A stretch of 33,913 nt of DNA from assembly GCF_900659615.1 (NCBI RefSeq), contig NZ_CAACUY010000086.1, forward strand, positions 1 to 33,913, read 5' to 3'. A model generated the notes under the pieces. That model ran no database searches, was not told the DNA's origin, and saw only the letters and a program-made list of their open reading frames with translations. Below are positions 1-7,871 of the stretch, piece after piece. The DNA comes from Actinomadura fibrosa. Lineage in GTDB: Bacteria; Actinomycetota; Actinomycetes; Streptosporangiales; Streptosporangiaceae. A program made the position numbers and the translations under genes. Position 1 is the stretch's first letter, and each line of letters starts with the position of its first letter.

Positions 1-837
1 CCGGACGCGGGCAGGCTCGCCGCCGTCGGGCTCGCCGGGCCGCCCGGCGCGCTCGCGGTCACGTCCCCGCGGGCGCGCACGGTCACCGGCCTGTCCTGCG
101 TGCGCGTGCACGCGGCGGCCGGGACGGGCGTCTGCCTGACCGTCGAGCGGAAGGCCGTGGCGCAGACCTACGTCGAGCTGCTGGACGACGCGATGAAGCG
201 CACGCACCTGTTCCCGGTCGAGGGCTCGCCGAGCCGGGCGCAGGTGTCGACGAGCGGACGCATGGTGTCGTGGACCACGTTCGTGGCAGGTCACAGCTAC
301 AAAAGCAGGGACCTTTCCACGCGCACCGGTGTCTTCGACCGGACCACCGGCCGACTGTGGCCAGACCTGGAGAAGTTCAAGCTCGTCCAGGACGGCCGGC
401 GGAACTGGGCCGCCGACCTCAACTACTGGGGCGTCACGTTCACCCGCGACGACGACCGTTTCTACGCGACCGCGCGGACGAAGGGGACGACCTACCTGGT
501 CGAGGGGCGCGTCAGCGACCGGACGATGCGCACGCTCCGTAGCAACGTGGAGTGCCCGTCCCTGGCCCCCGACGGGCGGCGGCTGGCGTTCAAGAAGGCG
601 ACCGGGAACCCGGTAAGCCCGTGGCGTCTGCACGTCCTCGACCTGCGGACGATGCGCGAGACGCCGCTGGCGGAGCCCGCCTCGGTGGACGACCAGGCCG
701 TCTGGATCGACGACCGCACGGTCGCGTACGGGCGGGTCCGCGGATCTACTACGGACGTCTGGGCCGTGCCCGCCGACGGCTCCGGAACTCCCCGGCGGCT
801 GCTGGAAAACGCATTCTCCCCGGCCGCAATCCGATGA
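1..837 (+). CDS. TolB-like beta-propeller protein, 5'-truncated
   Basis: The reading frame is open from the first base of the window and stops at TGA 835-837, so this is the C-terminal part (about 278 residues) of a longer protein whose start lies outside. The sequence has the alternating strands of TolB/WD40-like propeller blades, with SLAPDGRRLAFKK, WRLHVLDLRT and TDVWAVPADGSG as typical blade motifs. Such domains usually bind proteins or glycans at the cell surface; no catalytic motif is visible. The signal peptide or membrane anchor, if any, is missing. It is followed by about 230 bp without a gene and then by the polysaccharide genes on the same strand, so a surface role is plausible but only inferred from position. 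An ATG-like start at 100 would cut through the fold and is unlikely to be the true start. Confidence 0.7.
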   Translation, partial: PDAGRLAAVGLAGPPGALAVTSPRARTVTGLSCVRVHAAAGTGVCLTVERKAVAQTYVELLDDAMKRTHLFPVEGSPSRAQVSTSGRMVSWTTFVAGHSYKSRDLSTRTGVFDRTTGRLWPDLEKFKLVQDGRRNWAADLNYWGVTFTRDDDRFYATARTKGTTYLVEGRVSDRTMRTLRSNVECPSLAPDGRRLAFKKATGNPVSPWRLHVLDLRTMRETPLAEPASVDDQAVWIDDRTVAYGRVRGSTTDVWAVPADGSGTPRRLLENAFSPAAIR

Positions 838-1065
838 TCGAATGGCCGTATTGCTGACCTTTGCGGCAGTTGTCCCGGAACGCGACGCCATCCCCCGCAG
901 ACCTCCCCAGGTCGCGATCCGGATCTCCCTGCACTTGACCCGGCGTCTCTACAGGGCCCCCTGACGTTTACCGGCGGCGCCTGTCCAAAGGCGGCCACGC
1001 GGATCCCTGGCTTTTTGCGTCCGCCCCGTACCAATAATGAGCCGGACATTGGACGGGGTGAACGA
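838..1065. other. Intergenic region before the methyltransferase gene
   Basis: No open frame with good codon bias was found here. It holds a TTGACC hexamer at 935-940 without a convincing -10 partner. It also holds an A/T-richer patch at about 1011-1040 (CTTTTT, then 16 bases, then AATAAT) that could be the promoter of the downstream gene, about 25 bases before its start. No terminator stem was recognised after the propeller gene. Confidence 0.3.
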
Positions 1066-1725
1066 TTGAGTCGGCTTCACGCATTCCGGAACCGTTTCGT
1101 CGATGCGCCGGGTTCTGTCGGCGCGCGCTATCGGGCGCGCCGGTGGGACTGGCTGCTCGCGACATTTCCCGATCTCGACCGGATGTCGGTCATCGATCTC
1201 GGCGGCACCGCGCGGGCGTGGCGGCGCGCGCCGGTGCGCCCCGCGGCGGTGCACATCGTCAACCTGGAGAAGCCGCCGGACGATCTGCCGGACTGGCTGC
1301 GCTCCGACCACGCCGACGCCTGCGAGCTGCCGCCGGAGATCCTCGCCGGCGGCTACGACCTCGTGGTGTCGAACTCGGTGATCGAGCACGTCGGCGGGCA
1401 CGCGCGCCGGCACCGGTTCGCCGACGCCGTGCACCGGCTCGCCGAGCGGCACTGGGTGCAGACGCCGTACCGGTACTTCCCGGTCGAGCCGCACTGGGTC
1501 TGCCCGGGGATGCAGTTCCTGCCCGCGGCGGCGCGGGTGACGGTCGCGCGGCACTGGCCGCTCGTCCACACGCCGCCCGCGGACCGCGCGGAGGCGCTGC
1601 GGACCGTCCTGGACGTGGAGCTGCTGAGCCGCACCGAGATGCGCGCCTACTTCCCGCACTCGGAGATCCGCGCCGAGCGGGTCGCCGGGCTGACGAAGTC
1701 GCTGATCGCGGTGAAGACCCGATGA
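1066..1725 (+). CDS. Class I SAM-dependent methyltransferase (probable)
   Basis: The product has about 219 residues. It shows a Rossmann-type methyltransferase core: motif I-like MSVIDLGGTARAW, an acidic strand-2 end (VNLEKPP), and the motif-4 region YDLVVSNSVIEHVGG, whose NSVIEHV is typical of Methyltransf_11/23 proteins. Family members methylate sugars, lipids or small acceptors in the cytoplasm; here the likely substrate is a glycan precursor, inferred only from the neighbours. I chose TTG 1066 because GGACGGGG lies about 8 bases upstream and the SRLHAFRNRF start looks natural. An upstream TTG at 1015 in the same frame is possible but lacks a ribosome binding site. The stop overlaps the next gene's start as ATGA (1722-1725), which implies coupling. 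Confidence 0.75.
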   Translation: MSRLHAFRNRFVDAPGSVGARYRARRWDWLLATFPDLDRMSVIDLGGTARAWRRAPVRPAAVHIVNLEKPPDDLPDWLRSDHADACELPPEILAGGYDLVVSNSVIEHVGGHARRHRFADAVHRLAERHWVQTPYRYFPVEPHWVCPGMQFLPAAARVTVARHWPLVHTPPADRAEALRTVLDVELLSRTEMRAYFPHSEIRAERVAGLTKSLIAVKTR

Positions 1726-2954
1726 GCGCCGACGCGGACGCCGGGACCGGTGCGGAGCGGGGCCGCGTGGGCGGTGCCGGGCGGGCGCCGGGGGCGGGCG
1801 GGGGCCGGTTGGGGCGGCTCGGCGCGCACGACGCCGCCGCCCGCCGGCTGGTCGACGAGCTGATCGGGCGCGCCGTCCGGGGGCTGCCGGCGATGCGGCT
1901 CCCGGCGCACCGCGACGGCTTCGTGTTCACGCTGCGCGGCGACCCGCCGGTCGCCGCCGGGACGAGCCTGCGCTACGCGGCGATCGTCGCGCTCGGCGTG
2001 CGGCACCTGCCCGCGGACCGGCGGAAGGAGGCGCTCGGCGGCGCGACCGTCGGCGAGCTCGTCACCGCGCTGACCGGGCGGCTGGAGGACACCGGCCCGG
2101 CGGCCGTGACCTCGCTCGGCGACGTGGCGCTCGTCTGCTGGGCGGCGGCGGAGACCGGCCACTCCCGGCTGGAGCTCGCGCTCGACCGCCTCGCCGAGGC
2201 CGATCCGGCGGACGGCCGGGCCGTGTACACGGTGGACGCCGCCTGGACGGTGTCGGCGCTCGCCGCGGTCCGCGACGCCGGCGGCCCGCCCGCGGCGGAG
2301 CGGCACCTCGGACGCGCCGGGCGCCGCCTCCTGGACGGCCTGCGGCGCGGCGGGCTGTACTCCCACGAGGTGGGCGGCACCGGGCTCGTCCCGCGCTACC
2401 GCGCGCACGTGGGCTGCTTCGCCGACCAGGTGTACCCCGTCCAGGCGCTCGCCCGGCTCGGCGGGGACCGGGAGGTCGCGGCGGCCGCCGCGGTGGCGGA
2501 GCGGATCTGCGCGGCGCAGGGCGCCGCGGGCCAGTGGTGGTGGCACTACGACGCCCGCACCGGGGGCGTGGTCGAGGGCTACCCCGTGTACAGCGTCCAC
2601 CAGCACGCGATGGCGCCGATGGCGCTGCTCGACCTCGCGGACGCGGGCGGCCCGGACCATCTCGACGCGATCGCGAGAGGCGTGCGCTGGCTGGCGGCGC
2701 CGCCCGAGACCGGGCGCTCCCTGCTGCCCGGACGGGCACCCGGTGAACCGGTGACGACCTGGCGCAAGGTCGCGAGGAGCGACCCGCGCAAGGCAGTACG
2801 GGGGGTGCGCGCGGCCACGACGGGGCTGCGTCCCGGCTGGCGACTCGGCTCCCTTGACCGAAGGTTCCCCCCGGTCGCGATCGACCGGGAGTGCCGTCCC
2901 TACGAGCTCGGGTGGCTGCTGCACACCTGGCTCGTGCCCTCTCCACGGGAGTGA
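1722..2954 (+). CDS. Alpha/alpha-barrel-like protein of unknown function in polysaccharide locus
   Basis: This 410-residue protein starts at ATG 1722 inside the stop of the methyltransferase gene. After a Gly/Ala-rich N terminus it has many amphipathic helices with small-residue turns, and conserved-looking patches GLYSHEV, GQWWWHYD and VEGYPVYSVHQHAMAP in its second half. The pattern recalls alpha/alpha-toroid enzymes (terpene cyclase/prenyltransferase-type repeats or some glycoside hydrolases). No DxDD or QW motif is present, so no reaction can be assigned. No signal peptide or membrane segment was seen, so it is probably cytoplasmic. Tight packing between a methyltransferase and a WecG-type glycosyltransferase suggests work on the same glycan or its lipid carrier. 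The function is unknown. Confidence 0.6.
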   Translation: MSADADAGTGAERGRVGGAGRAPGAGGGRLGRLGAHDAAARRLVDELIGRAVRGLPAMRLPAHRDGFVFTLRGDPPVAAGTSLRYAAIVALGVRHLPADRRKEALGGATVGELVTALTGRLEDTGPAAVTSLGDVALVCWAAAETGHSRLELALDRLAEADPADGRAVYTVDAAWTVSALAAVRDAGGPPAAERHLGRAGRRLLDGLRRGGLYSHEVGGTGLVPRYRAHVGCFADQVYPVQALARLGGDREVAAAAAVAERICAAQGAAGQWWWHYDARTGGVVEGYPVYSVHQHAMAPMALLDLADAGGPDHLDAIARGVRWLAAPPETGRSLLPGRAPGEPVTTWRKVARSDPRKAVRGVRAATTGLRPGWRLGSLDRRFPPVAIDRECRPYELGWLLHTWLVPSPRE

Positions 2955-2962
2955 GCGATTCC

Positions 2963-3769
2963 ATGCTGAAGCGTTACGAGCCGGACCGGCGGCATCTCCT
3001 CGGCGTCCACCTCGACCCCCTGACGATCGACGAGACGGTGGCCCGCTGCGTCAAGGCCGTCGAGGAGCGGTCGCCGATGACGATCGGCGTGCTGAACGCC
3101 GCGAAGATCGTCCGGCTGCGGAGGGATCCGCGGCTGCGCCGGGCGGTGCTCGGCTGCGACCTCGTCCTCGCGGACGGGCAGTCGGTGGTGTGGGCGTCCC
3201 GGCTGCTGGGCGCGCCGCTGCCGGAGCGGGTCGCGGGCATCGACCTGATGCTGGCGCTGCTGCCCGAGGCCGAGCGGCGCGGCGACCGCGTGTACTTCCT
3301 CGGCGCGAGGCAGGACGTGCTCGACCGGACGGTCGCGGAGGTCCGCCGCCGCTTCCCGCGCCTGGAGGTCGCGGGGTCCCGGCACGGGTACTTCTCCTCC
3401 GCCGAGGCGCCCGCGGTGGCGGACGCCGTCCGCGAGACGGGGGCGGACCTGCTGTTCGTGGGCGTCTCATCGCCGATGAAGGAGCTGTTCGTCGAGGAGT
3501 GGTCCGCGCGGACGGGCGTGCAGGTCGCGCACGGCGTCGGCGGCACGTTCGACGTCCTCGCCGGGGAGGTCCGCCGCGCGCCCGAGTGGTGGCAGCGGCA
3601 CGGCGTGGAGTGGCTGTACCGGGTCGTCCAGGAGCCGCTGCGCCTCGGGCCCCGCTACTTCACGACGAACTTCGCGTTCGTGGTGCTCGTGGCGCGCGAG
3701 TGGACGCGGGCGCTCAGGCGCGCGCGGTCGCGGCCCCGCCGCTCCGCCGCCGGCGGCGATCGACGGTGA
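2963..3769 (+). CDS. WecG/TagA/CpsF family glycosyltransferase
   Basis: The product has about 268 residues. Family features are visible: GVHLDPLTIDETV, NAAKIVRLRRDP, the CDLVLADGQSVVWASRLLG patch, GIDLMLALLPEAE, VYFLGARQDVLDR, and the C-terminal WLYRVVQEPLRLGPRY typical of GT26. These enzymes add a sugar (ManNAc or ManNAcA in the studied cases) to an undecaprenyl-PP-linked first sugar on the inner face of the membrane. ATG 2963 was taken as start with GGGAG about 11 bases upstream. GTG 2951, overlapping the previous stop as GTGA, is an in-frame alternative. The 3' end runs 56 bp into the oppositely oriented Wzz-like gene; the Arg-rich last 20 residues are the overlapping part. Confidence 0.88.
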   Translation: MLKRYEPDRRHLLGVHLDPLTIDETVARCVKAVEERSPMTIGVLNAAKIVRLRRDPRLRRAVLGCDLVLADGQSVVWASRLLGAPLPERVAGIDLMLALLPEAERRGDRVYFLGARQDVLDRTVAEVRRRFPRLEVAGSRHGYFSSAEAPAVADAVRETGADLLFVGVSSPMKELFVEEWSARTGVQVAHGVGGTFDVLAGEVRRAPEWWQRHGVEWLYRVVQEPLRLGPRYFTTNFAFVVLVAREWTRALRRARSRPRRSAAGGDRR

Positions 3770-4349
3770 CCGCGGCGTACGCCGCGCCGATCCCGCCGAT
3801 CAGCAGGACGGCGAGGAACGCGCGCGCGGGACGGCCGACGACCGGCACCGCCCGGTCGCTGCCCGCGTCGATCTGCCACGTGATGTACGAGCCGGGGAGC
3901 GCGCCCTGCTCGGCCTGGGTGCGCTGGAGCCGCTCGCGGAGGACGCCGAGCACGGCGAGCAGCGACCTGCGGGCCGTGCCGGGGTCGCCCGCCGTCACGC
4001 TGAGCGTGAGGTACGGCTGGTCGTGAATCGGCTGCTCCTGGTTGCCGCGGTTGGCGAGGACGACCTCGAAGCCCGGGTCGCCGCCCGCCTTCCGGACGGC
4101 GTCCCGTCCGGCCGCGGAGCCGAGCCAGTCGGCGGAGACCTCCGCCATCGTCACGAGCGCGGGTGTGAAGCTCGCGAACGTGTTGCGGGGGTACTCCGTC
4201 CGCGGCGACAGGAAGGTCACGACCGACCGGGCCGCGTAGGTCGGCGGGGCCGTCCGGATGCCCACTACCACGAGAAGCGTGACGGCGGCGGCGGTGACGG
4301 TGACCCAGATGTTGCGCCGGAGCGCGACCATGAAATCTCGGAACGCCAC
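3714..4349 (-). CDS. Wzz-like chain-length determinant, no kinase domain
   Basis: The protein has 211 residues with a membrane segment near each end (NIWVTVTAAAVTLLVVVGI at about residues 14-32, FLAVLLIGGIGAAYAAVTV near the C terminus) and an extracytoplasmic loop between them. This is the two-TM polysaccharide co-polymerase layout. It lacks the Pro-rich TM2 motif of enterobacterial Wzz and has no Walker motifs, like actinobacterial KpsE/Wzz-like halves that act without a fused BY-kinase. Its likely role is setting polymer length together with the Wzy-like protein. The start is GTG 4349 with GGAG about 7 bases upstream. It is divergent from the second Wzz-like gene and overlaps the convergent WecG gene by 56 bp. 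Confidence 0.7.
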   Translation of the reverse strand: MAFRDFMVALRRNIWVTVTAAAVTLLVVVGIRTAPPTYAARSVVTFLSPRTEYPRNTFASFTPALVTMAEVSADWLGSAAGRDAVRKAGGDPGFEVVLANRGNQEQPIHDQPYLTLSVTAGDPGTARRSLLAVLGVLRERLQRTQAEQGALPGSYITWQIDAGSDRAVPVVGRPARAFLAVLLIGGIGAAYAAVTVDRRRRRSGGAATARA

Positions 4350-4477
4350 GAGCTACTCCACTCCGCAGGTGCGTGTCATCGTGGCATGAGAGGGACGCGG
4401 ACAGGGCGCGCTCGCCGGGTGTGGCCAGCATGACGGCGCCGGCGGGCGCGGGTCGACAGGGGTCGTGAGGGGGACCG

Positions 4478-5494
4478 GTGGATCTGCTCGACTGGGTGGG
4501 GACCCTGCTGCGGAGGTGGTGGCTGACGGTGCCGCTCCTCCTCGCCGCGCTGGCGGGAGCCGGCGCGATCGCCGTGGTCACGCCCTGGAAGTACGAGGCG
4601 AGCGCGACGGGCGTGCTGCTCGCCTCGCCCGTCCAGGCGAAGCAGGCGGGCGGCAACCCGTGGCTCGTCTTCGACAGCTCCCTCACGATCACCGCGGAGG
4701 TGCTCGGCCGCGACATGATGGACGAGCGGACCGCCGCCGCCCTCCGCGCCCGGGGGCTCACGGCGACGTACGTGGTGGGCGTGGCGCCCGACTCGACCGG
4801 GCCGGTTCTGGCCATCAGCGTCAGCGGCACCGACGCGCGCGTCACGAAGGCGACGCTCGACGCGCTGCTCGCCACCGTCCCCGAGCGCCTCGCGCGGCTC
4901 CAGGCGCAGGAGAGCGTGTCGCCGCGGGCGCAGATCAAGCTGAACGTCATCAGCGCGAGCCCGAAGGCCGCGCGGGTGACCACCGACAAGATCCGCACGG
5001 TGGTGATGGTGCTGTTCCTCGGCATCGTGGTGGCGGTCGCCGTCCCACTGTCCGCCGAGGTGGTGTCCGAGCGGCGCCGCCGCGGGCGGGCGGGCGGTGA
5101 CCTCCCGCACCCGCGGGACCCCGCCCCCGGCCCCGACCCGGCGCCGGAGCCCGCGCCGGAGCCCGCGCCGGAGGTCTCCGACGAAGCCGCGCGGAAGCCC
5201 CGCGATGAACCCGTGCGCGCCCCCGGGCCGTGGGGCGCGGACGGGTCGTGGGGCGCGGACGCGCGGGGGCCCGGATCGTCCGGCCGCCCGGGCTCACCGC
5301 TGGTGACGATGCCCGACACCCCGGCCGGCCGCGGCAAGGCCGAGAAGAAGGCGAAGGGGAAGGGGAAGGCGAAGGCGTCGGACACGCCCGAGACCTACGG
5401 GCTCCTCGACTACACGCCGCCCGCGTCCAACGGGACCGCTCCGCGCCCGCCGGACGCGCCGGGCGAGCCCGAGATGTCCGAGCCGGAGGCGTAG
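4478..5494 (+). CDS. Wzz-like membrane protein with charged Pro/Lys-rich tail
   Basis: The protein has 338 residues. The N-terminal membrane segment (WWLTVPLLLAALAGAGAIAVV) is followed by a Wzz-type extracytoplasmic domain and a second membrane segment (VVMVLFLGIVVAVAVPLSA at about residues 168-186). A long cytoplasmic tail of low complexity follows: PAPEPAPEPAPE repeats, then a Lys-rich stretch (AEKKAKGKGKAKA). No tyrosine-kinase motifs are present. The tail could be a protein-interaction arm; that is inference. GTG 4478 is the start, with GAGGGGG just upstream. The next gene begins 6 bases after the stop. Having two Wzz-like proteins in opposite orientation suggests a pair that works on one polymer or as a hetero-oligomer. 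Confidence 0.7.
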   Translation: MDLLDWVGTLLRRWWLTVPLLLAALAGAGAIAVVTPWKYEASATGVLLASPVQAKQAGGNPWLVFDSSLTITAEVLGRDMMDERTAAALRARGLTATYVVGVAPDSTGPVLAISVSGTDARVTKATLDALLATVPERLARLQAQESVSPRAQIKLNVISASPKAARVTTDKIRTVVMVLFLGIVVAVAVPLSAEVVSERRRRGRAGGDLPHPRDPAPGPDPAPEPAPEPAPEVSDEAARKPRDEPVRAPGPWGADGSWGADARGPGSSGRPGSPLVTMPDTPAGRGKAEKKAKGKGKAKASDTPETYGLLDYTPPASNGTAPRPPDAPGEPEMSEPEA

Positions 5495-5500
5495 CCGCCG

Positions 5501-6853
5501 ATGGTCCCGACCACGCCGGCGGACCTGATCGCCGCACCGGACGGCCGGCGCGCGGCGGCCGGGCGGCCCGTGCTCGGCCAGGTCGACGCGGTCACCGTCC
5601 TCAGCGTCTTCGTCGTCATGCTGACCGTGGTGCCCGCGCGGTTCATCGTGGGGCCCCTCGGCGCCGCGGGCACGCCCGCCGGGATCATGGCGGTGCTGTG
5701 CCTGTTCTGGTACCTCAGCTCGATGATCGCGGCGCGCACGTCGCCGATCCGCGGCGTCCAGCCCGTCCGCACGGTCGTGGTCGTGTTCTGCTGCGCGATG
5801 CTGGCCTCCTACGCGGCGGCCAACCTGCGGTACCTGCCGGCGCTGGAGGCCAACGCCGCCGACCGCGGCCTGATCCTCACCGCGGGCTGGGCGGGGATCG
5901 CGCTGCTCGCCGCCGACGGGATCCCCCGGCTGGACCGGCTGGAGGCGGTCCGCCGCCGCCTCGTCGCGGGCGGCGGGTTCATCGCGGCGCTCGGCTGCCT
6001 CCAGTTCTTCACCGGCCTGGACCTGGCGGGACGGCTGGCCTTCCCGGGCCTGACGACCAGCACGTCCTACACCTCGCTGCTCCAGCGCGACGAGTTCAAC
6101 CGGCCGATGGCGACCGCCACCCATCCGATCGAGTTCGGCGTGGTGCTGGCGATGCTGCTGCCGCTCGCGCTGCACGGCGCGGTGCACGCCGGGGAGGGGC
6201 GGCGCGGCCGGCGCTGGCTGCTGGTGTGCCTGATCCTGGTCGTGCTGCCGATGACCGTGTCCCGGTCGGCGATCCTCGGGCTGGCGGTCTGCTGCGTGGT
6301 GATCCTGCCGATCTGGCCGGCGATGTGGCGGTTCACCGCGGTCGTCATGCTCGGCGTGTTCATGGTGGGGCTGCGCGCCCTGGTGCCCGGCCTGATCGGG
6401 ACGCTGACGAGCCTCGTCTCCGACATCGGCTCCGACTCCAGCACCGTGACCCGCACGAACGACTACGTCGTCCTCGGCGACACGTTCGTGCACCGGCCCT
6501 GGCTCGGCCAGGGGTTCGGCACCTACCTGCCGCAGACGTACCGGATCCTCGACAACCAGTACCTGCTGTCGGCGGTGGAGACCGGCGTCGTCGGGGTGGC
6601 GGCGCTGCTGACCGTCCTGCTGTCGGGGTGGTTCCTGGCGCGCTCGGCGCGGCGCGCGGCCCTCGCCCGCCGGGACGCGGTGACCGCGCACCTCGCGCAG
6701 TGCTTCGCGGCGTCGATGGCGGTGGCGCTGTTCTCCTTCTTCACCTTCGACGCGTTCAGCTTCCCGATGGTGTCCAACCTCGCGTTCCTGCTGCTCGGCT
6801 GCTGCGGCGCGCTGTGGCGCCTCACCCGCCCGGAGCGGTCACGGGAACCCTAG
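5501..6853 (+). CDS. O-antigen ligase / Wzy-type polymerase
   Basis: This 450-residue integral membrane protein has about ten or more hydrophobic segments and one large extracytoplasmic loop near the end, as in the Wzy_C/O-antigen ligase family. The loop region with GSDSSTVTRTNDYVVLGDTFVHRPWLGQGFGTY resembles the conserved H-P-LGxGxG patch of that family. The protein is expected to polymerise lipid-linked repeat units on the outer face of the membrane. ATG 5501 lies 6 bases after the Wzz-like stop with GGAGG upstream, so both are probably co-transcribed. Its TAG stop lies in a CTAG that also supplies the stop of the convergent lipoprotein gene, giving a 4-bp tail-to-tail overlap. Confidence 0.82.
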   Translation: MVPTTPADLIAAPDGRRAAAGRPVLGQVDAVTVLSVFVVMLTVVPARFIVGPLGAAGTPAGIMAVLCLFWYLSSMIAARTSPIRGVQPVRTVVVVFCCAMLASYAAANLRYLPALEANAADRGLILTAGWAGIALLAADGIPRLDRLEAVRRRLVAGGGFIAALGCLQFFTGLDLAGRLAFPGLTTSTSYTSLLQRDEFNRPMATATHPIEFGVVLAMLLPLALHGAVHAGEGRRGRRWLLVCLILVVLPMTVSRSAILGLAVCCVVILPIWPAMWRFTAVVMLGVFMVGLRALVPGLIGTLTSLVSDIGSDSSTVTRTNDYVVLGDTFVHRPWLGQGFGTYLPQTYRILDNQYLLSAVETGVVGVAALLTVLLSGWFLARSARRAALARRDAVTAHLAQCFAASMAVALFSFFTFDAFSFPMVSNLAFLLLGCCGALWRLTRPERSREP

Positions 6854-7848
6854 GGCTGGACGGGGCGGCCCGTGTCCTCCCAGATGTTGCCGCTCCACAC
6901 GTTGCCCTTGCCGTTCGGCTCGAACGACGTCACGGGGCCGAAGAAGCCGCCGTTCTTGTAGATCCTGCGGCTGAAGACGTTCCGGACGATCCGGATGTTC
7001 GACGACGTCCCGAACCTCCCCTTGCCGCCGTAGAGGGCGTAGCCGCCGCCCGCGAGCAGGTTCCCGTCGAGCGTCACGTCGTAGGCGCGGCCGAAGTCCT
7101 GGTAGATCGAGATCGCGGACGTCTGCGACAGCGGGTTCAGCGCGACGTTGTGCCGGATCACGAGCTTCAGGCCGGGCGCGGGCCCGGAGTTGGAGGCGAT
7201 GCAGGCGACGTGGTCACCGGGGAACTCCTTGAGGTTCCGGACGATCGAGTCCTCGATGAGCCCGTGGTCGGTGCCGATGCCGTCGCTGACGGTGTGGACG
7301 TGGACCTTGCGGACCGTGATCATCCCGCCCTGGTTGAGGATGCCGAACTGCGCCTTGCGCCTGCCGTCCCCGTTGATCTCGACGTTCTCGACGCGCAGGT
7401 TGGACGCGCCGCGCCGCTGGATGATCCCCCACTCCCCCTCCGCGATCAGGTGGGTGTTGCGGATCGTGACGTCGCTGGCGTCCACGTTGATCTCGGTGCG
7501 GACGCGCAGCCCGTCGATGACCGTGCCGCGCTTGCGGATCGTGATCGGCCCGCTGTCCTTGAGCCTCGTCCCGGCCGGGACGCCCACGGACTTCAGCGTC
7601 GGCCAGGTGATCCGGGCGCCCTCACCGCCCGCCGGGTCGTTCGGCGTCCGCAGCTTCAGCGGCGGAGCCGGCACCGCCGACCGCGTCGGCGCCGTCAGCG
7701 GGGACACCGGCGGCCGGACCGTGGCGGTGCTCGCGGCGTGCTTCCCGTCCCCGCCGCCCGAGCAGCCGGCGAGGCCCGCCGCCGCGAGAACGAGCGCCGA
7801 GACGAGCGCGAGCGCACGCGTCCCCGGGCGTCTTGCCGAACCGGCCAT
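6850..7848 (-). CDS. Right-handed beta-helix lipoprotein
   Basis: The protein has 332 residues. The N terminus is a lipoprotein signal with lipobox LAGC (Cys about residue 29), followed by a Ser/Thr/Pro linker. The rest shows short repeated strands such as GTVIDGLRVRTEINVDASDVTIRNTHLI, NLRVENVEING and DVTLDGNLLAGG, the parallel beta-helix (PbH1) pattern of pectate-lyase-like proteins. Members bind or cleave acidic or acetylated polysaccharides at the cell surface. A specific catalytic triad cannot be assigned by eye, so lyase, epimerase and pure binding roles are all open. The start is ATG 7848 with GGAGG 6 bases upstream; the longer upstream frame is antisense-like. It is the last gene of the minus-strand operon, 23 bases after the aminotransferase, and may process the exported polymer. 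Confidence 0.78.
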   Translation of the reverse strand: MAGSARRPGTRALALVSALVLAAAGLAGCSGGGDGKHAASTATVRPPVSPLTAPTRSAVPAPPLKLRTPNDPAGGEGARITWPTLKSVGVPAGTRLKDSGPITIRKRGTVIDGLRVRTEINVDASDVTIRNTHLIAEGEWGIIQRRGASNLRVENVEINGDGRRKAQFGILNQGGMITVRKVHVHTVSDGIGTDHGLIEDSIVRNLKEFPGDHVACIASNSGPAPGLKLVIRHNVALNPLSQTSAISIYQDFGRAYDVTLDGNLLAGGGYALYGGKGRFGTSSNIRIVRNVFSRRIYKNGGFFGPVTSFEPNGKGNVWSGNIWEDTGRPVQP

Positions 7849-7871
7849 GCCGGCCTCCTTCGGATGGTCCT

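Noticed and set aside
935..940. TTGACC as promoter -35 for the methyltransferase
   Set aside because: No -10-like hexamer is found at 16-19 bases downstream; the following bases are G/C runs.
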